Shown here piece after piece: positions 1 through 11,200 of a stretch of 64,000 bases of DNA. The stretch lies in NCBI GenBank assembly GCA_000711775.1, contig ARYC01002488.1, forward strand, positions 1-64,000, written 5' to 3'. This stretch comes from Oxytricha trifallax (lineage: Eukaryota; Ciliophora; Spirotrichea; Sporadotrichida; Oxytrichidae). Both the position numbers and the translations under genes were made by a program. The notes under the pieces were generated by a model, which saw nothing but the letters and a program-made list of their open reading frames with translations, made no database searches and had not been told where the DNA came from. Position 1 is the first letter of the stretch; each line of letters starts with the position of its first letter.

Positions 1-1104
1 CTTAAAGCATGACAAAGTTGATGGAAAGTATGATTGCTTTGACTGCCATAAGCAGTACTCTCATACAAGAGACTTAAAGAAGCATCTTTTAAAAGCCCAC
101 AAGAAAGAAATAGAAGTTGAAGATTAAGACACTCAACTGAAGTTGCTCAACAAAAGAAAAGCAAGGGAACTTCTTTAAGCTGCTGAGCTTTAACAAACAA
201 GCGAATCAGAGTATGTGAGGATTGCACGCAACCTCTTAGCATCAGAGGTCACTAAAATCATGATTAAAATTTAATACAAGAAAATTCCAGTACTAGCATA
301 GGTTGATTTAGATACTTCTCTCTAAAGCTACCTAATTCTAGAGGACTCCTATGACAAGAAAGTTATTAAGGATCATCAGTATGCTTACAAGGTATATCCT
401 TTCAACTATCTCCTTAGTGATGATAAATATTAAATGGGTTTACTAATGAGTATTAAGTACTCACTCAGGCTAAGTTTAAATAGTGCAAATACTTAATAAA
501 GCTAGATGCTGTACTTCTAGCCAAAGATCATGTGGCTTTCAGACTACCACTCTTTGAAATGACACTCAGAGATTTCATAACTGATCAAAGAAATCATAGA
601 TAGCTTGCTTTAATATCAACCTAAGCTATACAAGGTATCAAAGAGCTTCATAAGTAAGGCTTTGTTCACAGAGATCTCAAGCCTGAGAATATAATGTTGA
701 ACTTTGCACCAGTAACAGTAACAATTATTGATTTCAACAGAGCCTTAAGAGTGGAAGTATCAAGGCTTGGAAGTGTAATGGGAACTCCAGGCTATTATCC
801 AGAAAGAGAAGACTGGAGAGATGGAGACTTACAGTCGGATGTGTGGGCTTTAGCAGCAATAATAATAGAGTGCGATATGTCTCGCAACGATTACTACTCT
901 ACAAGTTGCGAGAAGGATGCAAGGCAAAGAATAAAGCAATTTATTGAAAAAACAAGAGTGTCTCAATCAATGAAGCAAATGGCAGAGTCAATAATAATAA
1001 AACGAAACTCAAGATCAGACATATCAATATAGTAGATAGAGTTGTGGTTAAGTAAAATAAACTTCAGACCACTCCCACATGATCCAAAAGTGCATTATGA
1101 GTGA
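1..1104 (+). CDS. TBE zinc-finger/kinase ORF (partial, one probable frameshift)
   Basis: Read with TAA/TAG as Gln, the 5' end gives a C2H2 finger (YDCFDC, then H-x4-H within KKHLLKAHK) at about 34-100. Further on there is a protein-kinase core: HRDLKPEN at about 670-693, then IIDFN where DFG is expected, then GTPGYYPE and a D-x-W (SDVWALAA). The stop is TGA at 1102-1104. The finger part and the kinase part are in different frames, with the change near 440, so this copy probably carries one frameshift. Domain order matches the roughly 57-kDa protein described for TBE elements. The role of the kinase in transposition is not known. The N-terminus is outside the window. Confidence 0.82.
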
Positions 1105-1140
1105 TTAAATTAAATACATTTACTATAAATATCACATAAA

Positions 1141-1223
1141 AACCTATTAATAACCCCAACCCCTAACAAATTCCCTACAAATCAAAGCACTTATAAACCT
1201 CATTAAGGGGTTTTGGGGTTTTG
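1141..1223 (+). repeat. TBE terminal repeat with telomeric tip
   Basis: This is the presumed right terminal inverted repeat. Its last 17 bases are two G4T4 units plus G (1207-1223). An inner stretch, CCCCAACCCC at about 1156-1165, is also C-rich. The family's terminal repeats are about 78 bp; the inner boundary here is estimated from that length and was not seen by alignment. The ATT that follows (1224-1226) is the expected target trinucleotide. Confidence 0.75.
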
Positions 1224-4200
1224 ATTCCTCCTAAATTTGAAGCGACAGGCTCTTGTGAAGTTGGATACACTGGCATTCTATGCTCAACATGCATTTAAGA
1301 TTATTCAAGAACAGGCAGTTTCGTCTGTGCTAAATGTCCAGATGCAACTTAAAACATATTGAGAATAACTGGACTATGTCTTCTCGCGATATTCCTGATT
1401 ATTTTCTTAATCAGATCTACACTGAAAGGAGCCATGGTAAAGAAGAATGTCATGTCTATCTTTTAAAAGATTATTATGAATCATCTGCAACTTATTGTTA
1501 TGACAGCAGCTTTCAATTTTAACTGGCCTTAAATGGTTTCTAAATTCTTTGACACAAGTTAGCCAGTTGCTTAAGCCTCTACATAAGTTCTTTCAGTAGA
1601 TTGCTTTTTAAATAAACTAAATTACTGCTTTTTAAATTAAAACTATATCTAGCAGATCGATTATCATTAAAGTTTACAAGATTAGAAGGATCTGAGCTTG
1701 ATGAAGGTTAAGGAGTTATGTCTTCGATATTATACTTAAAGCTTTTGATGTTTGCACTACTGCCAATTCTACTGGGTGTGTCAAGCTACACAATATGGTC
1801 GATCATTTCTTGCAAGGGCAATGATAAAGCTATACTTAGGACTAAAGCTGTGTCATCATTTTATAGATTTCATAAAATGATTTGTTATTTTTTGCATTAG
1901 AATAAACATAAAAATTATAAAAGATATAGCTAATAATCATTAGTTATTTTGCTTTTCTTAGTGCACCCAAGTTTAGTGTCATTTTTCTTCAAAGCATTTG
2001 AGTAAGGAATATTAATTCATAAAACTGTCTTTGAATTATAGTTGTATTGCTATTGATGGAGAGAATAGAAACATATAAAAAATAATTTGATTAAGTTAAT
2101 AAAATTAGTGATAATTATGTTTTTTTCTCAAAAATATAACAAAGAAGACCTGTAGATTTTGTGTTCATCAAACCAGCACTAAGTTTTCTCACTGTTGATA
2201 GCACTCCCTGGTCTGATAGTTTGGGGTCTTGGGATCCCATTCTTTAAATTGCAAATTTATTATCCAATTACCACGGTTATATCCACACACTGATTTTATT
2301 GAACTTTAGACTATTTAATATATTCAAGAATTCTTTGCTTTTATATTGATGTTGAGGAAAAACAAAAGCTTAGATTCAATCGAAACCAGAGCACAATTTG
2401 GATTTTTATATAGAGGATACAAGAAATAGTTTTATTATTGGGAGATCATTATTATGTATAGAAAAATATTCCTCATATTTATTTCTGTTTACATTCAAGG
2501 AAATAATAATATTTCATTTTTTCAATAATTTTATTCACTTTAAGTTTTATAAACTCAATCAATAAAATCTCACTCAATTTAATTTATAAATTGTTGGTAG
2601 TGGAATAATAACTTAGGTATGTAAACCCTCTAATCATTTTTTGCTTTTGATCTCAATTTTATTAAGTTACTCAACCTCTCAAAAGATTTTAGTTTTATTT
2701 AATTTCTCATCTCTTAATAACCTTATTTTTAGGCTTTGATAATATTTATGACTTTAATTGCTTTTCTACTAATCACAATGAAAAAGAAGCCATTCTAGAC
2801 CGTTGTCCTCAACAACTTATCAAAATATGATTTTTAATATAGCAATTATAATTAATCAATGATCAATTTTTTAATTTTTATAAATTAATAATAACTTAGA
2901 AATAATATCATTGATCACTTGCTCTATTACTATATTCTGTGGATTGTTTTTCATTTTAGATGTAAATACTGTAGAAGTTAATGAAGATAGCACAAGTACA
3001 TCTTCTAATACTTCTGGAGGTAATTTGGAGTTAAATTTTCTATAATAATATTTTAGTTTATTTGAGTGAAAATTCCAAGTTGGCCTTCTTCTTTGTTATC
3101 ACTTTACTTATTTTTTGTTAAATTTATAAGCAAATCAATTTGAAAGAATAGCCCAATAAATTAATTGTTTCAAATTTTATTAATATTATCGTATTGAGCA
3201 ATGTCATATTCTTCACATATTGGACTTTAGAACTAGTCAAGGAACTACACTCTACCCTGATTCTGAAATTCGGAAAAATATACTTAGTACTATTTCTATG
3301 CAATAACTAGTAGAAATTTGAGAAACTTAAAATACAAATGATTATTAATGAAGAGAATGAAATATTGAGAGAAAGTTTCATGGCGTCTCTTAGGGATGTT
3401 AAGAATTTTTATGAGAGAGGAGAGATTGTTCTTAATAAAAACGTATTGGAAAGACTTTAAATGCATTTCAGTAAAGATTATTATAATTAATCAAAGCGAT
3501 TTTTGATAGATTTAATTTTTTGGTTATTCACTTTTTAGACATATTATAAATGACTTTTAAGAAAAGAGAAGGTTTTTGAGGTTTTAGGGAAGAAAAATGT
3601 GTAAAGATAAGAAACTAAAAACGGTAAATTTGGAGACTTGGACAATACCTCAACTTCCAATATGATATCAATAGTAGATGAAAACGGGTATATAAAAAAT
3701 TACAGAGGATATAGGAAATCTACAACTAAAGAGATCAGGAAATCATTCCCAACTGCAATTACCAACGATCACTACAAAACTATTGACGACGATTAAGACG
3801 AAACCAACATGAATATAAATTAATTCATAAATGCTCCCAAAATTAAAGAATTTGATTTGGATAATTCGACCAATAGAGAAGGGGATGGGTATACTGATGA
3901 AAGTGGGAATATTGATTAATTGATAAATTTATCATTAAAATTAAATTCATTGTTTTTCTCATTAGAAGGAACTATGATATTTTTTTATTTATAAAATAAC
4001 AGAAACTTCACATTCAAACAAAACATTCCATAAATTATCACATCACAAGCTCCTAATAAGCGTCTTAGAAATTTATAGTCACACGATTTGGTTACATTAA
4101 ATTATCCTGGAGATAATATCACACCCTACTCTTATATGCCAGCTTAGAAAATCGACTTATTTGATGAATTAATGGCTGAGCAAAATCCAAGGAAGTTAAG

Positions 4201-5408
4201 CATGAATTGTACAAAAGCTTAAAGAGATTTTCTTATAGTTAATATTATTTAAAAAATATATTTTCCAATTTTAATGACATAAAATTGAGTAAATTTAACA
4301 TCTAATTATTTATTTTATTAATGGTGAGAATTAAAGGTAAAATCTCTCTCCTGATATTGGTACCAAAAGTTTCTTCAATTTTGACTTAGTAAATTCTGAG
4401 CGATATTTAAGGAGAGAAACTGATGATACGAATCATTATTGTATATTTGTACTTTAAATAACACCCATTTATTTTTTAACTTTTTCTGTGGAAAAAATAT
4501 TTTATATATCTTTCGTGTATATTTAGAATTGTCAATTTTTTTAATATCAAATTCAAGGACCATATCGGTAATACTTAGAAAACAACCTGTCTAATTCAAA
4601 CTTGAACTTCCTTCACGATCAATCAACCCAAAACATATTCCCCTTCGGAGACGAGGACCCATAAGACTTCGAAGATTAATAACAAATTAACAATTTCATA
4701 GAGCAAAGAGAGCAAGAAAATAAGAGCGACATGTTTGAACTTGTGAAGAGAAAACAAAAAGAGGGAGGAGGCAGTTTTACAAAGAAATCCAGGCCACAAC
4801 AACTCAAAATGATTAAAATGAAGTAAATGGAAGACTAATAGTCAGTCACAGGCACTGAAGAAAACTCATCATACAAGAAAATGAGGAAATAGAGCTTAAA
4901 TAAATATGCTAAGAGATTTACTACAGTATCTATTGAAGGTGGCTCTGGATAAGTGATGAAATAAGCTACTGGGTTGAGTCGAGCAACTGTCAATTAATTG
5001 GCAAATTATGAATCAAATGAGGTGCCATTGAGCATTGATTTGTAGATATAGAGTCAGGATGAAAGTAGCAGTCAGGTGCTACTTAAAAATGGAGGTGGTG
5101 AAAACAGAGGTATTACAGATGTTATAATTGTTCTTAAAACTTAGTTCATTAGAGGAGATTTTTAAATTATATTCACTTTTAAGAATAAAAAGAGACATCA
5201 AAATAGTGATGACGATATTGAACTTTCAGAAGAAGAAAGAGATTATCATAAGGTGTTTTAGTAAGCAGCAGCAATTTAAATCCAAATCTACTCAATTTAT
5301 TGTTTTTTAAGCTCTATTTCAATAATTAAATATATAATTCCATTATATTTTAATATTTCCATATATTTCACACACTTTCATACACTTTATTTACCATTTG
5401 TTTAATGA
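1224..5408 (+). CDS. multi-pass membrane protein with Cys-rich ectodomain (5' end outside window)
   Basis: Coding resumes directly after the TBE end. A Cys-rich stretch (GYTGILCSTC, FVCAKCPDAT) of the ephrin-receptor-like type is followed by hydrophobic helices. Segments typical of a large ciliate transmembrane family then appear in order: FNFNWPQMVSKF (about 1520), LKLLMFALLPILLGVSSY (about 1740), FLVHPSLVSFFFKAF (about 1960), CIAIDGENR (about 2045), ALPGLIVWGLGIPFF (about 2205), FGFLYRGYKKQFYYWEIIIM (about 2400), and a helix with ISLITCSITIFCGLFFIL (about 2905). A cytosolic Ser/Gln/Asp-rich tail runs to about 5300. At least one GT-AG intron (about 1998-2043, joining KAFD to CIAI) and several frame-changing AT-rich inserts interrupt it. 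The first in-frame TGA is 5406-5408, but the real C-terminus may be near 5310. Ligand and function are unknown. The beginning should lie left of the TBE. Confidence 0.7.
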
Positions 5409-5623
5409 CGAAATCTCCAAATAAGCAACATCTATAAAATAAGATATTCACATCTTTTGGTGTTCACACTTCCAACAACACTAATCACAATGAAAATCCT
5501 ACTATAAATTTAAACAATCAAAACACAATTGACTTGGATCAGTAAATGCAGGAAGATCTCCTGGTTGAAGAAATAGACCAAGACCTAAACTTAATTAACG
5601 AATTTATAGAGCATTAACATTGA
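5405..5623 (+). CDS. small ORF, 72 codons, unknown
   Basis: The ORF runs from ATG at 5405 to TGA at 5621-5623 and reads MTKSPNKQHLQNK..., rich in Asn/Gln with an acidic C-terminal third (QEDLLVEEIDQDL). No domain was recognised. It overlaps the nominal stop of the upstream gene by four bases. With TGA as the only stop, ORFs of this size arise easily by chance; the composition and clean start are the only support. It could also be a first segment of a gene whose other segments are elsewhere. Confidence 0.3.
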
Positions 5624-5917
5624 AAATAAAATGATAAATGTTCATAGAAGTAAAATTATTTAAACTTTTAAAATTTGAATTAAGCATAATTAAAAACAAG
5701 TTAAAATTGAGTATATACAAATTAAATAAACATTTCATTTTCAAGCAAAGAATTTTAATTTCATAAAATTAAGATTAATCAACATTATTGACTACTATAT
5801 TTAATTTAAATGTTCTACTTTAAAAAATATAAAATTCACATAAGTTACTTAATTGAAATTACATTAATTAATTATTACATTATACAATAATTATAATAAA
5901 TATTCACTAATATAATC

Positions 5918-6570
5918 ATGTTATTTGAGTTTCTGAGAGAATTTTAGGATTAGAAGTAAAAAGAAGAGCTTGATGAAGCTTTATCTGAGTTTCAGCCAGA
6001 CCTATTGAAAGTATACATTATTTTTACAAGTAACTTCATGTATAGAAAGGAGCTTTAAAAGAGCAAAAATTCAAACCAGAGGATTTAATCGAGTAAAAAC
6101 CTATAATTGCAGATAAAAGTAATATGAATGAAATAAATTCTCAAGATTACTGCAAATTGTAAGTTTATTGTAATAACTTGTGTTATAAAATGTTTATTTT
6201 TATCAAAATAGGTGCAATAAGGAGAAACATAAGTATAAATGCCCGAAGTGTGAAATCCTCTACTGCTCAATTACATGCTACAAGGTAAGTCGAAATAATT
6301 TTTATTTTTGTATATTTCCATTATTAAATTAATAGATTATTAATATGTTTAATAAAGACACACAATTCTGCATGTACTGAGGAATTCTATCAGAAAAACA
6401 TAGAAGAGAAAATGAAGGCAGATAAAATTACAAGTCCAGAAGAAATACAAAAAATGAAAGAAATCTTATTAAAAAGTCATCAAGATAAAGATAAATAGAT
6501 GGAGGATATTGAAAAGAGTAAGTTTAAAATAAATTGGTTTGTTAAAGTCATTAGTTTTTTATCAGATTTA
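5918..6570 (+). CDS. ZNHIT2: ZNHIT2-like zf-HIT protein, 5' segment of a scrambled gene
   Basis: Four introns with GT-AG ends were read: 6011-6045, 6159-6211, 6285-6357, and 6518-6565, whose acceptor lies in the pointer. Spliced, the segment gives a short acidic N-terminus, then a HIT zinc finger: YCKLCNKEKHKYKCPKCEIL, YCSITCYKTH, and NSACTEEFYQKNIEEK. The spacing C-x2-C, C-x2-C, YC-x3-C, H-x4-C and the EEFY motif match ZNHIT2. Coding breaks off at 6570 inside the 14-bp sequence TTTTATCAGATTTA (6557-6570). The same 14 bp occurs inverted at 28768-28781, where the rest of ZNHIT2 begins in frame. ZNHIT2 is known as an R2TP/HSP90 co-chaperone partner acting in U5 snRNP assembly. Confidence 0.85.
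6557..6570 (+). repeat. ZNHIT2 pointer, copy 1
   Basis: TTTTATCAGATTTA. The second copy is inverted at 28768-28781. Joining the two keeps the reading frame (EK-N-LSFLKPSQ). The pointer also contains the intron acceptor CAG, so the splice site is assembled from both loci. Confidence 0.85.
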
Positions 6571-6738
6571 CAAAATAATTTTAGTATAATATGTAATTCA
6601 TTGTCAATGAATTATAAATAAAGAGTTACATAATGTATCAAAACCTGTAAATTCTTAGCAAAATAGAATTATAGTACTATACTAAAAATGCCATATTCTA
6701 CCAATGAAAATCCATATATTTATTCTCTTTACCATTTC
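6571..6738. other. AT-rich spacer
   Basis: This stretch lies between the end of the ZNHIT2 5' segment and the 3' end of the SHIPPO gene on the other strand. One frame is open but gives no recognisable protein. It is presumably germline-only or 3' flanking sequence. Confidence 0.5.
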
Positions 6739-7953
6739 TCAGTTATTCCATTAATCAGTCACACTATTTTTACTAATTTCAATCATACTTTTGTTGAATA
6801 ATCCACCTGAGACTCCTTATGTTGCATTTTTATTAAAGTTCACCCTCTAACTTTAATTAAAGAATGATGTTTCATTGTTAATTTCAGTTGGATTGTAGAA
6901 TCCAAATTCACTTTGTACTCTGTATGTTCCAGGTCCAGGAGTAATCTTTCGAGTAGCGCTGTCATCTAGTTAGACCAGTCTACGGGATTTTCCAAAAACA
7001 GGAGCCCCCGTGTTTTTATACTTATTGAAAAAGAAAGTGCCTGTCTTGTTCACACTTTCTATTTATTGGTAGGCGCCAGGGCCAGGCTCAAATGCTGACC
7101 TGCGATCTAAGGAATTGTCAAATCTCTGGCCTGTGCGAGATATTATTGCACCTCCTGGAGACTTGAATCTAGAATATACTGTACGCCCGTTTATACTATC
7201 CATGGCTCTATTGCCATCGTATGCTCCAGGACCTGGATTATTCTTCGTAGCATCATTAAATACTACATTATATTAGGAATAAATGATTGGCATTTTAAGC
7301 AAGTAAGAATATAAAAGTTATTTGATGCCACTTACTTGATTAGAAGTTAGTTTTGGGTCTCAAAGTAAAAGAACCAGTGTTCTTTTCAATAAAAGCATTT
7401 TTAGCATCATAAGAACCTGGTCCTGGGATGGTCACATCAAGTGGGGGATGCTCCTTTATATACACCTATATTAACAGAATGAGCGAATGTATGCATGATT
7501 TATAGAAATTTATAAACACATCTTGAGCATATAACATACTTTAGTAAATTTATCTCTGGACATGCCAAATTGAAATCCCTTTAGCTTGCTTGTGAAATCC
7601 AAACTATCAATTCTATATTTCTCTGGTGATGGTGCTTCTGATTTATTAATTAAGTCTCCAAATCTCTTGCCAAAGCCTAGTGAAGTAGCTCGACCAGCTT
7701 TTGTTGAAGGTAAATCATATGATGGATTATCACAGCTAAAAATGTGATTAATATTTAATTATGCAAATATATTTATGAAGTCATGATGATTCACGAGTAA
7801 TTTCTTCATAAAGAGATGGCTTTTAATGACTTACTAAGGAACTTAATTCTTAGGAAAGCGAGGAGCATTGGGAAAACTAAAAAGTGCCTTGGCTTTAGAA
7901 TTATTAATGGGAGATCGAGAAGTGTGATTCATAGAGCTATTAAAAAATGACAT
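6739..7953 (-). CDS. SHIPPO/sperm-tail PG-rich repeat protein
   Basis: Starts at ATG 7953-7951 (MSFFNSSMNHTS...) and ends at TGA 6741-6739. Three GT-AG introns were read; the first spans 7736-7834 and the others lie near 7480-7550 and 7258-7336. The protein of roughly 330 residues opens with the SFPNAPRFP motif and carries repeated PG motifs: PGPGSYDAKNAF, PGPGAYDGN, PGPGAYQQ and PGPGTYRV, each followed by a basic/aromatic stretch. This is the ODF3/CIMAP/SHIPPO family, known as microtubule inner or axoneme-associated proteins of cilia and sperm tails. It appears continuous and unscrambled. It is divergent from the CFAP54-like gene across about 310 bp, which may hold both promoters. The exact orthologue was not assigned. 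Confidence 0.85.
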
Positions 7954-8263
7954 TTTATTTTAATTTATTATCTTAATAAAAAGGATTTTTATTTATTTTA
8001 TCTTTACAAAATCTTTAATGCTAGAAAAACACTCCCTTAGATTTTTTAATTTTTAAATAGAGTTTATTCATAAGATTTAAGATAATGAATAGAAAATCAC
8101 TTTGAGAATGATATTTGTTGATTAATAGAATAAAAGTTATAATTTAAATTAATTTGAATAAAGAGGAAGAGTTACTTAATTTTGATTATTTTACAGATCA
8201 GGTATGTAACAAACATCTTTTCCCTTTCCATTTCATAGAATATACTAATAATAATACTTATAG
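7954..8263. promoter_or_regulatory. shared 5' flank of SHIPPO and CFAP54-like genes
   Basis: 310 bp of AT-rich DNA between two divergent start codons. No gene was seen. By position it should contain both promoters and 5' UTRs. No specific element was identified. Confidence 0.4.
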
Positions 8264-11200
8264 ATGTAGTAAACTTAACGAGTGACCTCTCCGTTGAAAT
8301 CAGCGGGAGATCAGAGAAAACCTGGAGGAGGTGGGGCCAACCCTAACTCTCCAGATTTAATATAAAATAACCTTTTATTTTTAACTTTTTAGATGGACGT
8401 ATGGACCAGCCTTCAAACGAGGCCATAGAAATGAGACTTCAAGACACAATCAAGAGTGCGGAGCAAGATTTCTCTAAATTTACGAACAATGACCAGCTAA
8501 TCAAAAGAAAAGACACAGTTGAAGTGGTTATAGATATCTTAAATAGAATCAAGGGAGCAGCCGAGGAGATTAACAAGCAGTCCCAAGACATGCGAGAGAG
8601 ATTGTACTATTTGACTTACAACTCGACAATTCTTATTTATAAGATATGTCACCAACTCAGAGAAGCCAACTACTCAAAAGAAGCCACTCATTTATTAGCA
8701 ATACTTAAGAAATTGAGCAATCCATTGAATTACTCACTCATAATTTACATCATTTCTTGGCTTTTAACATTCTATGCCTGGACAACAACTTGATTCTAAC
8801 CACAGCTAAGTACCTAGATTGGAGAATCATGAACTACGTAGAACTCGGCAGATCTTATGCCGATCAAATGGCCTACAAGGCAGCAATCAGAGTTGTCAGT
8901 TATGGTATTTAGAAAGTGTTGTATCTCAAGCAAATTGAAGACTAAGATCCACCAGTCCCCGATGGAACCAAAGAGACATTGGTTGAGGCACTGAGAGTGC
9001 TTAGGACTCAGGAATTGAAGTATCAGTTGCAGGCAGGAGTGCTCACTCCTGATGCTTGGAAGAAGAAAATTGAGGAGACTTTCAACTAAAATAAGTATCA
9101 TAAAATTATAAATTTATAATTATTTGCCTTTATAAATAATTGAAAGAACATATGGTAGAATGAATTAATAACATATAATATATTCTCAATAAACTTGTTT
9201 TATTTCTCTTAAATTAATGAATAATATAAACATATATATAGTAAAAATATAACAACATTATTTAAAAATAATTAAGATATAAAGGAAATATGATTATTTT
9301 GAGGGAAATTATTTAAATACAATTATTTCTTTAAGTATCACAGAAGTCTTGCTATAGTAGAGTGCTTATCTACAAATGACCCAGCTTGCTGCAGACTCAT
9401 CCAGAGAAACGCCAAGAACCTCTAAATCAAGACACAATCCCTGAAACTTTAATCAATCTAAAATTTATAAATTGTGTTTCTATTTTACTCAGCTAATAGT
9501 TTTCATAGCTATAAATGGTTTTAATTGATATAAAACTTTCGATTGATTTGATAAAAGCTGATGTACTCTTACTTAAACAAGCATTGATTCAAATACATGA
9601 GAAGAAGAAGCGTGATCTTGAAAAGAAAGAACACTTAATGAATCGAGGAGACACTGACTTGAACGTAGACGAACTTCTTGAAAAATATAAGGCACTTGAC
9701 ATGGAGATGATCAAAGAAAAAGACTGGAAGTTTGCTTTATTAAGTAATTATATTAGCACTATTGACATTCCTTAATCATCAATACAGTAGATTTATCATA
9801 AATACTGATATAATATATCAATGCTTCTTATAATGTTCCCATTGAAGTGCACGTTGAAATGCTTAAATTCTGCTATGAATGCAAATTATGGGCTGAATTT
9901 GATCTTTTACTGGATCCAGCACTTGTCAGACTTAAATTCAGGAGATATGAAGTTCCTTACCTAGCCACAGTTGATGTACTCATGAGTGCTAGTATTTTAT
10001 ATTTAATTTTTAAGTCTTATTACCTAATTATAACATACAAAAACCACAACAAGTGATTTACTAATGATTTAACTTAGTGAATAAGATAGCTAACATTCCA
10101 AATGGCTTTGAGAAAATCCCAAAAGACATAAACTCAGCTAACCTCCGAATAGAGTTGAAGAGACTAAGAGCACAAGCTAAGATGTTAGGACCTTCAGCTG
10201 GAGGTGATGGAAAGAAAGAGGAAGAAAAGAAGAAGGAAGACGCCAAGAAAGCTCCATATCATTAAGCATTGAATAATTTATGATTTCTTTTGTTGTAACA
10301 ACCACCAGCTGGATAGAAGCCAGGTGCCAAACCAGGCGGCAAGCCAGACCCAAAAGCCCAATAAAATCAACAAGTAGAGATTCCAAAAGATGAGGAAGAT
10401 GAAAATTAAATCTAAGCTTCAGAAGCTGAGTTGGAGAAAATCAAGCATATCTACGTGAATTTGCTATTGCAAAGAACTAAGAACTCTTAAAACGCCATTG
10501 TGGGTGTTGATGTAGTGCTGGCAGATGAAAATGTCGGGCCAGAACTCCCAGAGAATCATTATGCCGTTGCTGTGCCCATCAGGCAACATGCTGGTGTTTA
10601 TGAGAAAACCAAACTTATCCCTTACATTGTTAAATACTATCTAAACAGATACATTAAATTTCTAATCGACAATAAATTGTGTTCAGAAGAACTTCCAACT
10701 CACTGATAGATGAGGAAGATTGCCTTTCTGTAGTAACAGACATTACAATTATAATGGGTTAAGATCCACACATTAGAGCACCCTTGGGCTATCATAAAAT
10801 ACCCATTGATCTCAGACAAACTCCGAAAGACCTTGAACGTGTACCAAACCTTGACTATGTATATCTTTGCTTTTGAAATAAATTGATCAGAATATTTGAA
10901 TTTAGTATAGAGAAAAGCCTTAAATGCAGAAACAATTAATAAAATGCTATAAGACCGATAAACAATTAGCCTTGACAGAGAGAGATTTATTGGTGTTTAG
11001 AAGATTAGCTGACTTAGAGAAGTCTTTCATTGAAAAAGCGACACCAGAGTACAAAGCCCTAGAAGAAGGAAGATTAATTAAATATGAAGTTTTTATTAGC
11101 ATTTTTTGAATATGGAAAATCATCATAATATTATGTTATTATAGACTATTCTTGAACTTACAATATAATGTGGAGATGCTTGTTGATTTGAGCAGAACAA

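Larger units (their letters stand above)
1..1223 (+). mobile_element. TBE-type telomere-bearing DNA transposon, right end
   Basis: Seen: a C2H2 zinc-finger plus kinase ORF ending at 1104, then about 120 bp of non-coding DNA closing in GGGGTTTTGGGGTTTTG at 1207-1223, followed by ATT at 1224-1226. Known: TBE elements of Oxytricha-like ciliates are about 4 kb, belong to the Tc1/mariner side of DNA transposons, carry inverted ends that start with telomere repeats, duplicate an ANT trinucleotide, and encode a transposase, a small ORF and a zinc-finger/kinase protein. Inferred: this is the right part of one TBE copy. The transposase and left terminus lie outside the window, so the matching target duplication cannot be checked. 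Confidence 0.88.
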
